Positions 35,437 to 44,271 are shown, counted from the stretch's first letter. The stretch: 64,000 nucleotides of DNA from Nocardioides sp. LHD-245 (GCF_030929495.1 NZ_JAVFWN010000005.1:124001-188000), one strand, 5' to 3'. Numbers and translations are program-made. Notes: generated by a model from the sequence alone, not told the origin.

Positions 35437-35476
35437 CACGCCGACCCGTCGCGTTCGAACGCGACGGGTCGGCGTG
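35437..35476. terminator. Palindromic element C, copy 1 (perfect 40-bp palindrome)
   Basis: A gapless perfect palindrome of 20-bp arms, CACGCCGACCCGTCGCGTTC and its complement, 45 bp beyond the stop of the FadB gene. Its inner sequence CCGACCCG-n-CGCGTT matches the terminator after the MMPL gene (58988-59029) except at the middle base of the arm. It lies between two minus-strand genes and would end the fadB transcript. Confidence 0.75.
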
Positions 35477-35520
35477 CTCAGGACGTCCAGATGCGCCGGG
35501 TCGGCGCGATCAGGCGGGGA

Positions 35521-37710
35521 TCAGGCGGGGAAGCTCCCGCCCGAGGCGGCCAGCTCCCGCAGCCACGGGGTGGCCCGGAAACGGTCGCCGTACTTCGCGG
35601 CCAGCTCGTCGGCACGCGCGAGGAAGGCGTCCAGGCCCACCTCGCCGGTGGCCTTGTTCTCGTAGCCGGTCATGAACTGGGCGGCGCCACCGGTGTTGGG
35701 CGGGAAGCCGATGCCCATGATCGAGCCGATGTTCGCGGCCGCCGCCGAGGTGATGACGCCCTCCTCGAAGGTCTTCGCGGTCTCGAGCGCCTCGGCGAAG
35801 AGCATCCGGTCGCGGATGTCCTCGATCGGCGGCTGCTCCTCGGCGACGGGGAAGAGGTCGGCGAGACCGGCCCAGATGGAGCCGCGCTTGCCGTCGACGT
35901 AGTCGTAGAAGCCGGCGCCGCGCAGGCGACCCGCCCGCCCCGCCTCGAGCATCTTGCCGACGACGGCCTGGCCCGGGTGGACCGGCATGCCGGGGTTGGC
36001 GTCGATGGTCGCCTTGGCGATCTTGGCCATCAGCTCCAGGTTGAGCTCGTCGGAGAGCTGCAGCACCGGGGCCGGGTAGCCGGCGGAGGTGGTGGCCCGC
36101 TCGATGGAGTACGGCGCCACGCCCTCGGCGAGCATCGCCATGCCCTCGTTGACCATGTAGCCGATGACCCGCGAGGTGTAGAAGCCGCGGCTGTCGTTGA
36201 CGACGATCGGCGTCTTGCGGATCTGCAGGACGACGTCGTAGGCCTTGGCGAGCGCCTCGTCGGAGGTCTCCTTGCCGGCGATGATCTCGACCAGGGGCAT
36301 CTTGTCGACGGGCGAGAAGAAGTGCAGGCCGATGAACCGCGGTCGGTCGGCCTCGTTCTCGAGGCCCGCGGCGAGGTCGGTGATCGGCAGCGTCGAGGTG
36401 TTCGAGCACAGCAGGGCGTCAGGGGCGAGGTGCGGCAGGATCTCCGCGAAGACCTTGGCCTTGAGGGCCGGGTCCTCGAAGACCGCCTCGATCACGATGT
36501 CGGCGCCGGCAGCGGCGGCCGGGTCGGCGGTGGCGGTGATGCGGCCGAGCAGCTCGGCCTTCTTCTCCTCGGTCGACCTGCCGCGGCTGATCGCCTTGTC
36601 GAGCAGGCCCTCGGAGTAGGCCTTGCCCTTCGCGGCGGCCTCCTCGGAGACGTCCTTGAGGACGACCTCGGCACCGGCCTTGGCGAGCACGTACGCGATG
36701 CCCGCACCCATCATGCCGGCACCCAGCACGACGGCCTTGCGCGCCTTGTAGGGCTCGATGCCCTGCGGGCGGAGCGAGCCGGAGTTGATCGCCTGGAGGT
36801 CGAAGAAGAACGCCTGGATCATGTTCTTCGAGCCCTGGTTGACGACCAGGTTCGCCAGGTAGCGCGACTCGATCCGCGAGGCGGTGTCGAAGTCGACCTG
36901 CGCACCCTCGACCGCGGCGGACAGGATCGCGCGCGGTGCGGGGTAGTCGGCGCCCTTGAGCTGTTTGCGCAGCAGTGCCGGGAAGGCGGGGAGGAAGCCG
37001 GCGAGGGCCGGCGACTTCGGCGTACCGCCGGGCATCTTGTAGCCCGGGGCGTCCCACGGCGACAGCGCGGAGTCGGGGTTGGCCTTGATCCACGCCTTGG
37101 CGGCCGGGACCAGCTCCTCCCGGGTCGCGACCAGCTCGTCGACGACGCCCTTCGCGAGCGCGGTCTGCGGGTTGAACTGGGTGCCCTGGAGCAGCACGTC
37201 CATCAGCGCGGTCTGCAGGCCCCACTTGCGCACGGCGCGGGTGACGCCGCCGCCGCCGGGGAGCAGGCCGAGGGTCGCCTCGGGCAGGCCGACCTTGACC
37301 TTCGGGTCGTCGACCAGGATCCGGTGCTGGGCGGCGAGGGTGATCTCGTAGCCGCCGCCGAGGGCGGCGCCGTTGATGGCGGCCACGACCGGCTTCGGGA
37401 AGAGCTCGAGGCGGCGCAGCGACGCCTTGATGCTCTCGCACTGGGCGAAGACCTCGCCGGCGTTCTCCCTGGTGGTCTGGACCATCAGCTTGAGGTCGCC
37501 GCCGGCGAAGAAGGTCTTCTTGGCCGAGGCGATGACCACGCCGGTGACGTCGTCCTGCTCGGCGTACAGCCGCTCGACCGCGGCCGCCATGGACTCACGG
37601 TAGAGCTCGTTCATCGTGTTCGCGCTCTGGTTGGGGTCGTCGAGGGTGAGGGTGACGATGCCGTCGGCGTCGCGGTCGTAGCGGACCGCGGTCTGGGTGT
37701 CGGTGCTCAA
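35521..37710 (-). CDS. fadB: Multifunctional fatty-acid oxidation protein FadB (enoyl-CoA hydratase / 3-hydroxyacyl-CoA dehydrogenase)
   Basis: A 729-residue trifunctional-enzyme alpha subunit. The N-terminal crotonase domain (residues about 1-290) has FFAGGDLK (oxyanion hole) and GAALGGGYEITLA with the catalytic glutamate PEATLGLLPGGGG. The dehydrogenase part starts with the NAD motif VLGAGMMGAGIAYVLA near residue 338, and has the catalytic HFFSPVDKMPLVEI. Start is TTG at 37710 with AAGGAA eight bases before it; no ATG or GTG fits without deleting the hydratase N-terminus. A thiolase gene precedes it, so both halves of beta-oxidation are present, though 185 bp and a palindromic element lie between them. 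Confidence 0.9.
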   Translation of the reverse strand: MSTDTQTAVRYDRDADGIVTLTLDDPNQSANTMNELYRESMAAAVERLYAEQDDVTGVVIASAKKTFFAGGDLKLMVQTTRENAGEVFAQCESIKASLRRLELFPKPVVAAINGAALGGGYEITLAAQHRILVDDPKVKVGLPEATLGLLPGGGGVTRAVRKWGLQTALMDVLLQGTQFNPQTALAKGVVDELVATREELVPAAKAWIKANPDSALSPWDAPGYKMPGGTPKSPALAGFLPAFPALLRKQLKGADYPAPRAILSAAVEGAQVDFDTASRIESRYLANLVVNQGSKNMIQAFFFDLQAINSGSLRPQGIEPYKARKAVVLGAGMMGAGIAYVLAKAGAEVVLKDVSEEAAAKGKAYSEGLLDKAISRGRSTEEKKAELLGRITATADPAAAAGADIVIEAVFEDPALKAKVFAEILPHLAPDALLCSNTSTLPITDLAAGLENEADRPRFIGLHFFSPVDKMPLVEIIAGKETSDEALAKAYDVVLQIRKTPIVVNDSRGFYTSRVIGYMVNEGMAMLAEGVAPYSIERATTSAGYPAPVLQLSDELNLELMAKIAKATIDANPGMPVHPGQAVVGKMLEAGRAGRLRGAGFYDYVDGKRGSIWAGLADLFPVAEEQPPIEDIRDRMLFAEALETAKTFEEGVITSAAAANIGSIMGIGFPPNTGGAAQFMTGYENKATGEVGLDAFLARADELAAKYGDRFRATPWLRELAASGGSFPA

Positions 37711-37725
37711 TGTCGTTCCTTGAGA

Positions 37726-37743
37726 GTTCGAGAGGTTCGAGAG
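37726..37743 (-). promoter_or_regulatory. Tandem 9-bp repeat in fadB leader
   Basis: Two exact head-to-tail copies of GTTCGAGAG (on the minus strand CTCTCGAAC) at 37726-37734 and 37735-37743, just upstream of the fadB Shine-Dalgarno. Could be a regulator site or chance slippage. Confidence 0.35.
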
Positions 37744-37785
37744 TTGTGGTGAAGCTCGGCCGGCAGCATGTCGCTCGCGGCGTCA

Positions 37786-37890
37786 GGCCGGCAGCGTGGC
37801 GCACGGCGGCGAAGCCGCACGGCGTGAAGCCCGTGGGGCCGAGCTTGCGAGGCCCCGGGCGGCGAACGCCGTCTGCGACACGCTCGGCCC
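37786..37890. repeat. Palindromic element D, single copy 3' of thiolase
   Basis: A 105-bp imperfect stem-loop with ends GGCCGGCAGCGTGGCG and GCGACACGCTCGGCCC, lying five bases past the thiolase stop. The interior carries further hairpins (GGCGGCGAAGCCGCAC; GGGGCCGAGCTTGCGAGGCCCC). The same ends recur in the tandem array at 59038-59394, and a third, truncated relative of the left end (GGCAGCGTGGCG) occurs at 44235. All three follow minus-strand stop codons. Another partial left end (CGGCCGGCAGCATG) lies at 37758-37770. Confidence 0.65.
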
Positions 37891-37895
37891 ATCGA

Positions 37896-39107
37896 TCAGA
37901 CGCGCTCGACGATGGTCGCGATGCCCATGCCGCCGCCGACGCACAGCGTGGCCAGGCCGCGGCGCAGGTCGCGCCGCTCGAGCTCGTCGATCAGGGTGCC
38001 GAGGATCATCGCGCCGGTCGCACCGAGCGGGTGGCCCATGGCGATCGCGCCGCCGTTGACGTTGGTGATGTCGTGGCCGATGCCCATGTCGCGCATGAAC
38101 CTCATCGCGACCGCGGCGAACGCCTCGTTGATCTCGAACAGGTCGATGTCGCCGACCTCGAGGCCGGCCTTGGCCAGTGCCTTGCGGGCGGCGGGGGCCG
38201 GGCCGGTCAGCATGATGATCGGATCCGCGCCGGAGACCGCGGTCGCCAGGATCCGGGCGCGTGGGGTGAGGCCGAGGTCCTGGCCGACCTGCTCGTTGCC
38301 GATCAGGGTCAGCGCGGCGCCGTCGACGATGCCCGACGAGTTGCCGGCGTGGTGGACGTGGTTGATCTTCTCGACCCAGTGGTACTTCTCGAGCGCCACG
38401 TCGTCGAAGCCGGCGTCGGCGCCGAGCTGGGCGAAGGAGGCCTTGAGGCCGGCGAGGCCCTCGACGGAGGTGTCGGGGCGGACCGTCTCGTCGCGGTCGA
38501 GGATGGTCAGGCCGCTGATGTCCTTGACCGGCACGATCGCGCCGTCGAAGTAGCCGTTGGCCTGGGCCTTGGCGGCGCGGTGGTGCGACTCGGCGGCGTA
38601 CGCGTCGACGTCCTCGCGGTTCCAGCCCTCGAGGGTGGCGATCAGGTCGGCGCCGATGCCCTGCGGCACGAAGCCGGCCTTGAAGGCGGTGGCTGGGTCG
38701 GACGCCCAGGCACCGCCGTCGGAGCCCATCGGCACCCGGCTCATCGACTCGACGCCACCGGCGACGATCAGGTCCTCGAACCCGCCGCGGACCCGGCCGG
38801 CGGCCTGGTTGACGGCCTCCAGGCCGGACGCGCAGAAGCGGTTGAGCTGGACGCCGGCGACGGTGTCCGGCAGGCCGGCGGCGATGGCCGCGGTCTTGGC
38901 GATGTCGCCACCCTGGTCGCCGATCGGCGAGACGACACCGAGGATCACGTCGTCGATGCGGTGGGTGTCGAGCCCGGGGTTGCGCTCCTGCACGGCGTCG
39001 AGCAGTCCGACGGCGAGGTCGACGGGCTTCACCTCGTGGAGTGAGCCGTTGGCCTTGCCCCGGCCGCGCGGCGTGCGGAGGTGGTCGTACACGAATGCTT
39101 CTGCCAT
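37896..39107 (-). CDS. fadA: Acetyl-CoA C-acyltransferase (thiolase, FadA type)
   Basis: A 403-residue thiolase cleaving 3-ketoacyl-CoA. The nucleophile is C92 in [12 protein letters not shown]; the histidine of GHPLGATGA and the second cysteine in TLCVGGGMG complete the triad. N-terminal [20 protein letters not shown] is typical of the actinobacterial FadA2-like group paired with FadB. Divergent from a MerR regulator with which it shares a 114-bp promoter region. Confidence 0.9.
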   Translation of the reverse strand: MAEAFVYDHLRTPRGRGKANGSLHEVKPVDLAVGLLDAVQERNPGLDTHRIDDVILGVVSPIGDQGGDIAKTAAIAAGLPDTVAGVQLNRFCASGLEAVNQAAGRVRGGFEDLIVAGGVESMSRVPMGSDGGAWASDPATAFKAGFVPQGIGADLIATLEGWNREDVDAYAAESHHRAAKAQANGYFDGAIVPVKDISGLTILDRDETVRPDTSVEGLAGLKASFAQLGADAGFDDVALEKYHWVEKINHVHHAGNSSGIVDGAALTLIGNEQVGQDLGLTPRARILATAVSGADPIIMLTGPAPAARKALAKAGLEVGDIDLFEINEAFAAVAMRFMRDMGIGHDITNVNGGAIAMGHPLGATGAMILGTLIDELERRDLRRGLATLCVGGGMGIATIVERV

Positions 39108-39205
39108 GACCGTCCTAGTCCATATGAGGTTTCGTGCCTGGTTCGGCGGTGAAGTACGGCGATCGACGGGCGCGCCGCACCGGGAGGGTGTTCTGGGATC
39201 GATTG

Positions 39206-39222
39206 TGACACTATTACTGTCA
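39206..39222 (+). promoter_or_regulatory. Operator and leaderless promoter at merR/fadA
   Basis: TGACA-(7 bp)-TGTCA at 39206-39222 overlaps the A of the MerR start codon and contains a TATTAC -10-like box (39212-39217) ending four bases before the ATG, so the transcript would be leaderless. The inverted repeat is a likely site for the MerR protein itself or another repressor controlling the divergent fadA gene. Confidence 0.6.
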
Positions 39223-39974
39223 TGGTCAAGAGCGAGGGGCGGGCGGACGGTGTGACCCACGACGCATCCGCCGAGGACCCGGTGTCCGATCTCCTCACCC
39301 TGGAGCAGCTCACCGCGCGGGTCGGACTGACGGTGCGCACGGTGCGCTTCTACACCTCGCGCGGACTGGTCCCCCCGCCGATCCGGCGCGGCAGGTCCGG
39401 CTACTACGCGGCGGTCCACATCGCCCGGATCGAGCTCGTGCTCGAGCTGCAGAGCCACGGGTTCACGCTCTCCGCGATCGAGCGCTACGTCGCGGGCATC
39501 CCCGAGGACGCCAGCCCCGAGGACATCGCGCTGGCCCGCACCATGCTCGCGCCCTGGCAGTCCGACCTCCCCGTCGAGATGGACCGCGCCCAGCTGGAGA
39601 AGAAGGCCGGCCGCACCCTGTCGGCCGAGGACGTCGCCACCCTGCAGGCCCTCGGCGTGCTGCGCGTGCGCGGGGCGTCGTACCTCGTCGCGAGCAACCA
39701 GCTCGCGATCGGCGTGCGGCTCCTGGAGCTCGGCTTCCCCCGTGAGGTCGCGGTCGCCGCCGCCGCCGTCTATCAGGAGCACGGCGAGCAGATGGCCAAG
39801 GAGCTCTACGAGGTCATCAACGACAAGCTCGCGCCGCTGTACGACGACGCGGCCACGTCCGGGCACTTCCGCGAGATCATGGAGCGCCTCAAGCCGCTCT
39901 CGGTCGGCGGCCTGGTGACGGCGTACGAAGCCGCGGTCGCCCGGGCCGCCCGCTCGCCGCGCCGCTCGTCCTGA
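39222..39974 (+). CDS. MerR-family regulator beside fadA
   Basis: A 250-residue regulator. The MerR winged helix is at about residues 26-95 ([29 protein letters not shown]...[23 protein letters not shown]). The rest is helical, longer than metal-responsive MerR proteins and without their cysteines, so the ligand is probably organic, for example an acyl-CoA. Divergent placement suggests it controls fadA and perhaps fadB. The ATG at 39222 directly follows a -10 box. Confidence 0.85.
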   Translation: MVKSEGRADGVTHDASAEDPVSDLLTLEQLTARVGLTVRTVRFYTSRGLVPPPIRRGRSGYYAAVHIARIELVLELQSHGFTLSAIERYVAGIPEDASPEDIALARTMLAPWQSDLPVEMDRAQLEKKAGRTLSAEDVATLQALGVLRVRGASYLVASNQLAIGVRLLELGFPREVAVAAAAVYQEHGEQMAKELYEVINDKLAPLYDDAATSGHFREIMERLKPLSVGGLVTAYEAAVARAARSPRRSS

Positions 39975-40017
39975 GCTGACGCCGACCGGCCGGCCGGCCG
40001 CCCGCCCCCTGCCCCGC

Positions 40018-40114
40018 TGTAACACGCTGTAACACGCTGTCCACCCGACTACCCGCCGGGTGTCGGCATGTTCTCGGCGCGCACGGCGTGTCGCGACGTG
40101 GACGGCGTGTTACA
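40018..40114. repeat. Palindromic element A, copy 2
   Basis: Same ends as the element at 7122-7223: TGTAACACGCTGTCCAC at 40028-40044 (one difference) and GTGGACGGCGTGTTACA at 40098-40114. The left arm start is duplicated (TGTAACACGC at 40018 and again at 40028). The interior has a hairpin CCCGCCGGG and one ACGGCGTGTCG unit. It again separates convergent genes and its right end supplies the TAA stop of the hydrolase gene. Confidence 0.85.
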
Positions 40115-41120
40115 GCTCGGGCGCGACCGGACCGGCAGCCAGCGCCTCCGCCAGCGCGGCGACCAGCCGCTCCCGGAAGCGCCGCATGCCCGGCTGGTCC
40201 GGGAAGGCCAGGTCGGCACCGTGGAACATCCGCGGCTCCACGTGGACCTCGACCGGCACGCCGGCCTCCGCGAGCCGCCGACCGTAGGCGACGACCTCGT
40301 CGTGGAAGAGGTCCAGCGCGCCCACGCCCAGCCAGGCCGGAGGCAGAGCCGCGAGGTCGTCTCGCCGGGCGGCGGCAGCGTAGGGCGGCGCGACGCCCGG
40401 CCGTGGCCGCGAGCCGAGGTAGGCCCGCCAGGCGAACCCGTTGGACCGCGGCGTCCAGCCCAGGCGGCCGACGCCGGCCGCCGGGCGGCGCAGGGTCGTG
40501 CGGTCGTCGAGCATGGGGTAGATGAGGAGCTGGAAGGCGAGGGGCGCCGCGCCGCGGTCGAGGTCGAGGTCGCGCTGCGCCAGCGTCGCCGCCAGGCCGC
40601 CGCCCGCGCTCGCGCCGCCGACGGCGATCCGGGCCGGGTCGACCCCCAGCTCGTCAGCCGCGTCGCGCAGGAAGGCGAGGGCGGCCGCGCAGTCGTCGAG
40701 CGCCGCCGGGAACGGGTGCTCCGGCGCCAGCCGGTAGTCGACGCTGACCACCACGATGTCCAGCTCCACGGCCAGCCGCCCGCACAGGGCGTGGTCGGCG
40801 ATCGCCGTACCCGCCACCAGGCCGCCGCCGTGGAGCCACAGCAGGGCGGCGCGGGGGCCGGCCGCCGGCCCGGACGGGCGGTGGACGAAGACGGGTACGC
40901 CGTCGGGGTGGTGTGCCTCGACATCGACGCCGGGCGCCGGCTCGCCCGTGTCCGGGTAGAGCCGGCGCAGCAGCGCCAGCTCGCGAGCGCTGCCGATGGT
41001 GAACGGCACGAACGCGTTCCACGGGCGCGTCCCCGGCGCCGCCGCGAGGATGGACCGGCACCGCCGGGCCGTCATCACCGCCACGCCGCAGGCCGCACTC
41101 CCGGCCAGCCATCGCCGCAT
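40110..41120 (-). CDS. Alpha/beta-hydrolase, hormone-sensitive-lipase (HSL) type esterase
   Basis: A 336-residue esterase. The oxyanion motif LWLHGGGLV and nucleophile elbow VGGASAGGGLAA are characteristic of the HSL family, with DLFHDEVVAYG (Asp) and RMFHGADLAF (His) completing the triad. The first 25 residues (MRRWLAGSAACGVAVMTARR) are weakly hydrophobic and might be a membrane anchor; an internal start cannot be excluded. The TAA stop comes from the right arm of palindromic element A, so the element's insertion may have reshaped the C-terminus. Confidence 0.85.
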   Translation of the reverse strand: MRRWLAGSAACGVAVMTARRCRSILAAAPGTRPWNAFVPFTIGSARELALLRRLYPDTGEPAPGVDVEAHHPDGVPVFVHRPSGPAAGPRAALLWLHGGGLVAGTAIADHALCGRLAVELDIVVVSVDYRLAPEHPFPAALDDCAAALAFLRDAADELGVDPARIAVGGASAGGGLAATLAQRDLDLDRGAAPLAFQLLIYPMLDDRTTLRRPAAGVGRLGWTPRSNGFAWRAYLGSRPRPGVAPPYAAAARRDDLAALPPAWLGVGALDLFHDEVVAYGRRLAEAGVPVEVHVEPRMFHGADLAFPDQPGMRRFRERLVAALAEALAAGPVAPEL

Positions 41121-41181
41121 CCCGACTCCTCGACCCGTCGCGCCCCCGGGGCATTGTGCCCGAGATCGGCGCGGGCCGGGG

Positions 41182-42660
41182 TCAGCGACGGCCGGAGCTG
41201 AAGCTCGCCGCGCTGTGCCCGCCGCCCGAGGCCGCGCCGGCACCGGCGCCGCGGGAGCGCGACCGGTTGCGGTTGCCGCCGGACTTCGCGCCCGCGGGCT
41301 TCGCGCCGCCGGACGGCGCGCCGCCCCGACGGCCGGAACCCTGGCCGGCCGGCTTCGCGGCGGCCGAGTTCCTGGCCGCGGGCTTCTTGCCACCGGAGCG
41401 ACGCCGGCCGCCGCCGTTGCCGGCCGCCCCGCCGCCACCGTTGCCGCCACCGTTGGACGCGGGGGTCAGGTCGATGCCACCCGGTCGGGTGCGCTCGCCC
41501 GGGGCGAGCTCCTGGAGCATCGGGTGGTCCGAGCCGGCGATGCGCGTGGTGGTCGGCGTGATGCCGGCCGCACGGGTCAGGGCGCGGACGTCACCGCGCT
41601 GCTCGCTGGTCATCAGGGTGATCACCGTGCCGGCGGCACCGGCCCGCGCCGTACGGCCGGAGCGGTGCAGGTAGGCCTTGTGCTCGGCCGGCGGATCGGC
41701 GTGCACGACGAGGGACACGTCGTCGACGTGGATGCCGCGGGCGGCGATGTCGGTCGCGACCAGCGTGGTCGCCGTACCGCTGTGGAAGGCCTCCATGTTG
41801 CGGGTGCGCGCGCCCTGGCTGAGGTTGCCGTGCAGGTCGACGGCGGGGACGCCGTTCTTGTTGAGCTGCCGGGCCAGCGCCTTGGCGCCGTGCTTGGTGC
41901 GGGTGAAGACGACGGTGCGGCCGGGGGCGCTGACCAGGTCCAGCAGGACGGGCAGCCGCTGCTCGCGCTCGACGTGGAGCACGTGGTGGTCCATCTTCGC
42001 GACCGGCGACTGGGCCGAGTCGGCCTCGTGCACGGCCGGGGCGCGCAGGTAGCGCTTGACCAGGACGTCGATCGCGTTGTCGAGCGTCGCGGAGAAGAGC
42101 ATCCGCTGGCCGCCCTTCGGCGTCTGGTCGAGGAGGCGGCGCACGGCGGGCAGGAAGCCGAGGTCGGCCATGTGGTCGGCCTCGTCGAGCACGGTGATCT
42201 GGACGTCGGCGAGACTGCAGTGGCGCTGGCCGATGAGGTCCTCGAGCCGGCCGGGGCAGGCGATCAGGATGTCGACGCCGTCGCGCAGCGCGTTGACCTG
42301 CGGGCCCTGGCCGACACCGCCGAAGACGGTGGTCGTGCGCAGTCCGGCCGCCTTGGCGAGCGGGGCGACCGTGGCCGCGATCTGGGAGGCGAGCTCGCGG
42401 GTCGGCGCCAGGACGAGGGCGCGCGGGCGCTTGGGGGCCGGCCGGCGCGGCGTACCGTCGGCGATCAGCCGCGCCACCAGGGGCAGGCCGAAGGCGTAGG
42501 TCTTGCCGGAGCCGGTGCGGCCGCGGCCGAGCACGTCGCGGCCCTTCAGCGAGTCCGGCAGGGTGGCCGCCTGGATCGGCGTGGGGACGGTGATCTGGTC
42601 GGCCGCCAGCACGTCGAGCAGGACAGTGGGCACGCCGAGATCGGCGAAGTCGGAAGTCAC
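41182..42660 (-). CDS. DEAD-box ATP-dependent RNA helicase with basic glycine-rich tail
   Basis: A 492-residue helicase. Q-motif region TVPTPIQAATLP, motif I GRTGSGKT, PTRELA, DEAD in VLDEADHMADLG, SAT, and motif VI HRSGRTARAG are all present. After residue about 390 comes a 100-residue tail rich in Gly, Arg, Ala and Lys (GGGNGGGG, RRRSGGKK, NRNRSRSRG), typical of RNA-binding extensions. Start GTG at 42660. A 261-bp upstream region without genes could hold a long structured 5' leader, as in cold-shock helicases. Confidence 0.9.
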   Translation of the reverse strand: MTSDFADLGVPTVLLDVLAADQITVPTPIQAATLPDSLKGRDVLGRGRTGSGKTYAFGLPLVARLIADGTPRRPAPKRPRALVLAPTRELASQIAATVAPLAKAAGLRTTTVFGGVGQGPQVNALRDGVDILIACPGRLEDLIGQRHCSLADVQITVLDEADHMADLGFLPAVRRLLDQTPKGGQRMLFSATLDNAIDVLVKRYLRAPAVHEADSAQSPVAKMDHHVLHVEREQRLPVLLDLVSAPGRTVVFTRTKHGAKALARQLNKNGVPAVDLHGNLSQGARTRNMEAFHSGTATTLVATDIAARGIHVDDVSLVVHADPPAEHKAYLHRSGRTARAGAAGTVITLMTSEQRGDVRALTRAAGITPTTTRIAGSDHPMLQELAPGERTRPGGIDLTPASNGGGNGGGGAAGNGGGRRRSGGKKPAARNSAAAKPAGQGSGRRGGAPSGGAKPAGAKSGGNRNRSRSRGAGAGAASGGGHSAASFSSGRR

Positions 42661-42857
42661 GGTGTTTCTCTCCGGAGACCGCTGCGCGCAGGGCGGCGCG
42701 ATCCCCTCAGGTGGGCGTCTCGCCGTGCTGCCCGTCGGGTGACGAGCGGTGGAGCGGTGCCTCGGGTGAGGGGCGCGACCACGAGATGGAGCAGTGCGGT
42801 GCGCCGGGATCCGGGGCAAGACTGGCCGGACCTGTGGTGTCAGCCTAGGGGCAACGG
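42661..42857 (-). other. Gene-free upstream region of the helicase
   Basis: About 200 bp with no credible gene. It would be the promoter and leader of the helicase gene. I see no clear -10/-35 pair; CCTGTGGTGTCAGCC near 42830 and local GC clamps suggest a structured leader, but no known riboswitch fold is recognisable. Confidence 0.35.
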
Positions 42858-42910
42858 CCGGCCCGAGGTGAATCGACGGGCCGGTCGGCGGCGTGGGATG
42901 CGCCACGCCG
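42858..42910 (-). terminator. Two hairpins 3' of alpha-methylacyl-CoA racemase
   Basis: Two successive stem-loops follow the racemase stop (42922): CGGCGTGG/CCACGCCG at 42889-42910 with a six-base loop, starting 12 bases after the stop, and CCGGCCC/GGGCCGG at 42858-42884. Together they look like the terminator of the racemase transcript, without a T-run as is common in actinobacteria. Confidence 0.6.
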
Positions 42911-42921
42911 GCCGGAGGTGC

Positions 42922-44085
42922 TCACCCGTCGAGCTGCACCGCGGCGCCACGCTCGATCAGGCCGTCGACGTCCTCGACGCCCCAGGCCGCGAGCGCCTCG
43001 CGGGTGTGAGCGCCGGCGCCGGCGGCCGGCGGGTGCGAGAGCGTGGCCTTCGTACGGGAGAAGCGCGGCGCGGGCTGGGGCTGCACGATCCCCTCGTGCT
43101 CGACGAAGACCTCGCGGGCCTTGATGTGCGGGTGGTCCGGGGCCTCGCTCATCCGCAGCACCGGCGCGACACAGGCGTCGGTGCCGTCGAAGATCGCGCA
43201 CCACTCGGCGCGGGTCTTGGTCTTGAAGGTCGCGGTGAGCAGGTCACGCAGCTCGTCGGTCTTGGCGAGGTCGAACCGGTCCGGCGCGGTGTCCTTGATG
43301 CCGAGCAGGTCGACGAACAGCTCGTAGAACTGCGGCTCCAGCGCACCCACCGACATGTGCTCGCCGTCGGCGGTCTCGTAGATGTCGTAGTACGGCGCGC
43401 CGCCGTCGAGCAGGTTGGCGGACCGCTCCTCCTTGAACCCGCCACCGGCGAGGAAGGCCGACGTCATCGCGTTGAGGCTGGCAGTGCCGTCGACGATCGC
43501 GGCGTCGACCACCTGCCCCCTGCCCGACGCCTTCGCCTCGACGACCGCGGCCAGGATGCCGATGACGAGGTACGTCGAGCCGCCGCCGAAGTCACCCACC
43601 AGGTTGGCCGGGAACTGGGGCTTGTCCTTGACCTGCCCCAGCCCGTGGAGGGTGCCGGTGATGGCGATGTAGTTCATGTCGTGGCCGGCGGCCTGTGCCC
43701 AGGGGCCGTCCTGGCCCCAGCCGGTCATCCGGCCGTAGACCAGCCGCGGATTGCGGGCGTGACACTCGTCGGGACCGAACCCGAGCCGCTCCGCGACGCC
43801 GGGCCGCATGCCCTCGACCAGGACGTCGGCCTGCTCGACCAGGTCGAGCACCGTGGCGACGGCCTCGGGGTCCTTGAGGTTGAGCGCGACGCTCGGGCGT
43901 CCGCGGTTGAGCAGGTCGTGCGAGCCACCCGTCAGCATCTGCCCGCCGGGCCGCTCGACCCGGATCACGTCCGCACCCAGGTCGGCGAGGATCATGCAGG
44001 CGTGCGGGCTCGGCCCGATGCCCGCGATCTCGACGACCTTGAGGCCCTGGAGCGGACCGGTTCCCTGACCCAGCGCGAACGTCAT
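42922..44085 (-). CDS. mcr: Alpha-methylacyl-CoA racemase (CaiB/BaiF family III)
   Basis: A 387-residue enzyme that epimerises (2R)- and (2S)-methylacyl-CoA so that branched acids can enter beta-oxidation. Catalytic residues match M. tuberculosis MCR with a nine-residue offset: H135 in GHDMNY and D165 in VGDFGGG. The N-terminal GLKVVEIAGIGP and ADLGADVIRVERPGG are family hallmarks. It fits the other branched-lipid genes in the window (methyltransferases, AtuA-type operon). Transcribed alone. Confidence 0.9.
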   Translation of the reverse strand: MTFALGQGTGPLQGLKVVEIAGIGPSPHACMILADLGADVIRVERPGGQMLTGGSHDLLNRGRPSVALNLKDPEAVATVLDLVEQADVLVEGMRPGVAERLGFGPDECHARNPRLVYGRMTGWGQDGPWAQAAGHDMNYIAITGTLHGLGQVKDKPQFPANLVGDFGGGSTYLVIGILAAVVEAKASGRGQVVDAAIVDGTASLNAMTSAFLAGGGFKEERSANLLDGGAPYYDIYETADGEHMSVGALEPQFYELFVDLLGIKDTAPDRFDLAKTDELRDLLTATFKTKTRAEWCAIFDGTDACVAPVLRMSEAPDHPHIKAREVFVEHEGIVQPQPAPRFSRTKATLSHPPAAGAGAHTREALAAWGVEDVDGLIERGAAVQLDG

Positions 44086-44241
44086 GCGCGCATCATGGCA
44101 CGGATCGTGACAGCAGTGGTGTCACGGTTGGCTACCGTCCAGTAGGAGCGCTGCCGAGGCTGCGGCCCTTTCCGCCGCGCCGACGTATTGCCGCCACGCG
44201 AACGCACCACCGACGGAAGTCAACTGCGCGCGCGGCAGCGT
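44086..44241. other. Intergenic region between M15 lipoprotein and racemase genes
   Basis: A 156-bp stretch containing the racemase promoter. At 44099-44120 GTGACAGCAGTGGTGTCAC is an imperfect inverted repeat (GTGACA...TGTCAC) close to the racemase start and a candidate operator, similar in arms to the merR/fadA site TGACA-n7-TGTCA. No gene is visible. Confidence 0.5.
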
Positions 44242-44271
44242 GGCGCGAGGAACGAGCGACGCGCTCGCGCC
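44242..44271 (-). terminator. Hairpin at the stop of the M15 lipoprotein gene
   Basis: GGCGCGAG at 44242-44249 pairs with CTCGCGCC at 44264-44271 around a 14-base loop. The hairpin starts within the TAG stop codon of the lipoprotein gene. The adjoining GGCAGCGTGGCG resembles the left end of palindromic element D. Confidence 0.55.

Noticed and set aside
35491..37752. Long plus-strand frames opposite fadB (and similar antisense frames opposite the carboxylase and AlkB genes).
   Set aside because: Composition is typical of antisense GC-rich shadow (rich in Arg, Gly, Asp, His, Val); no domains, and the minus-strand genes have complete catalytic motifs.
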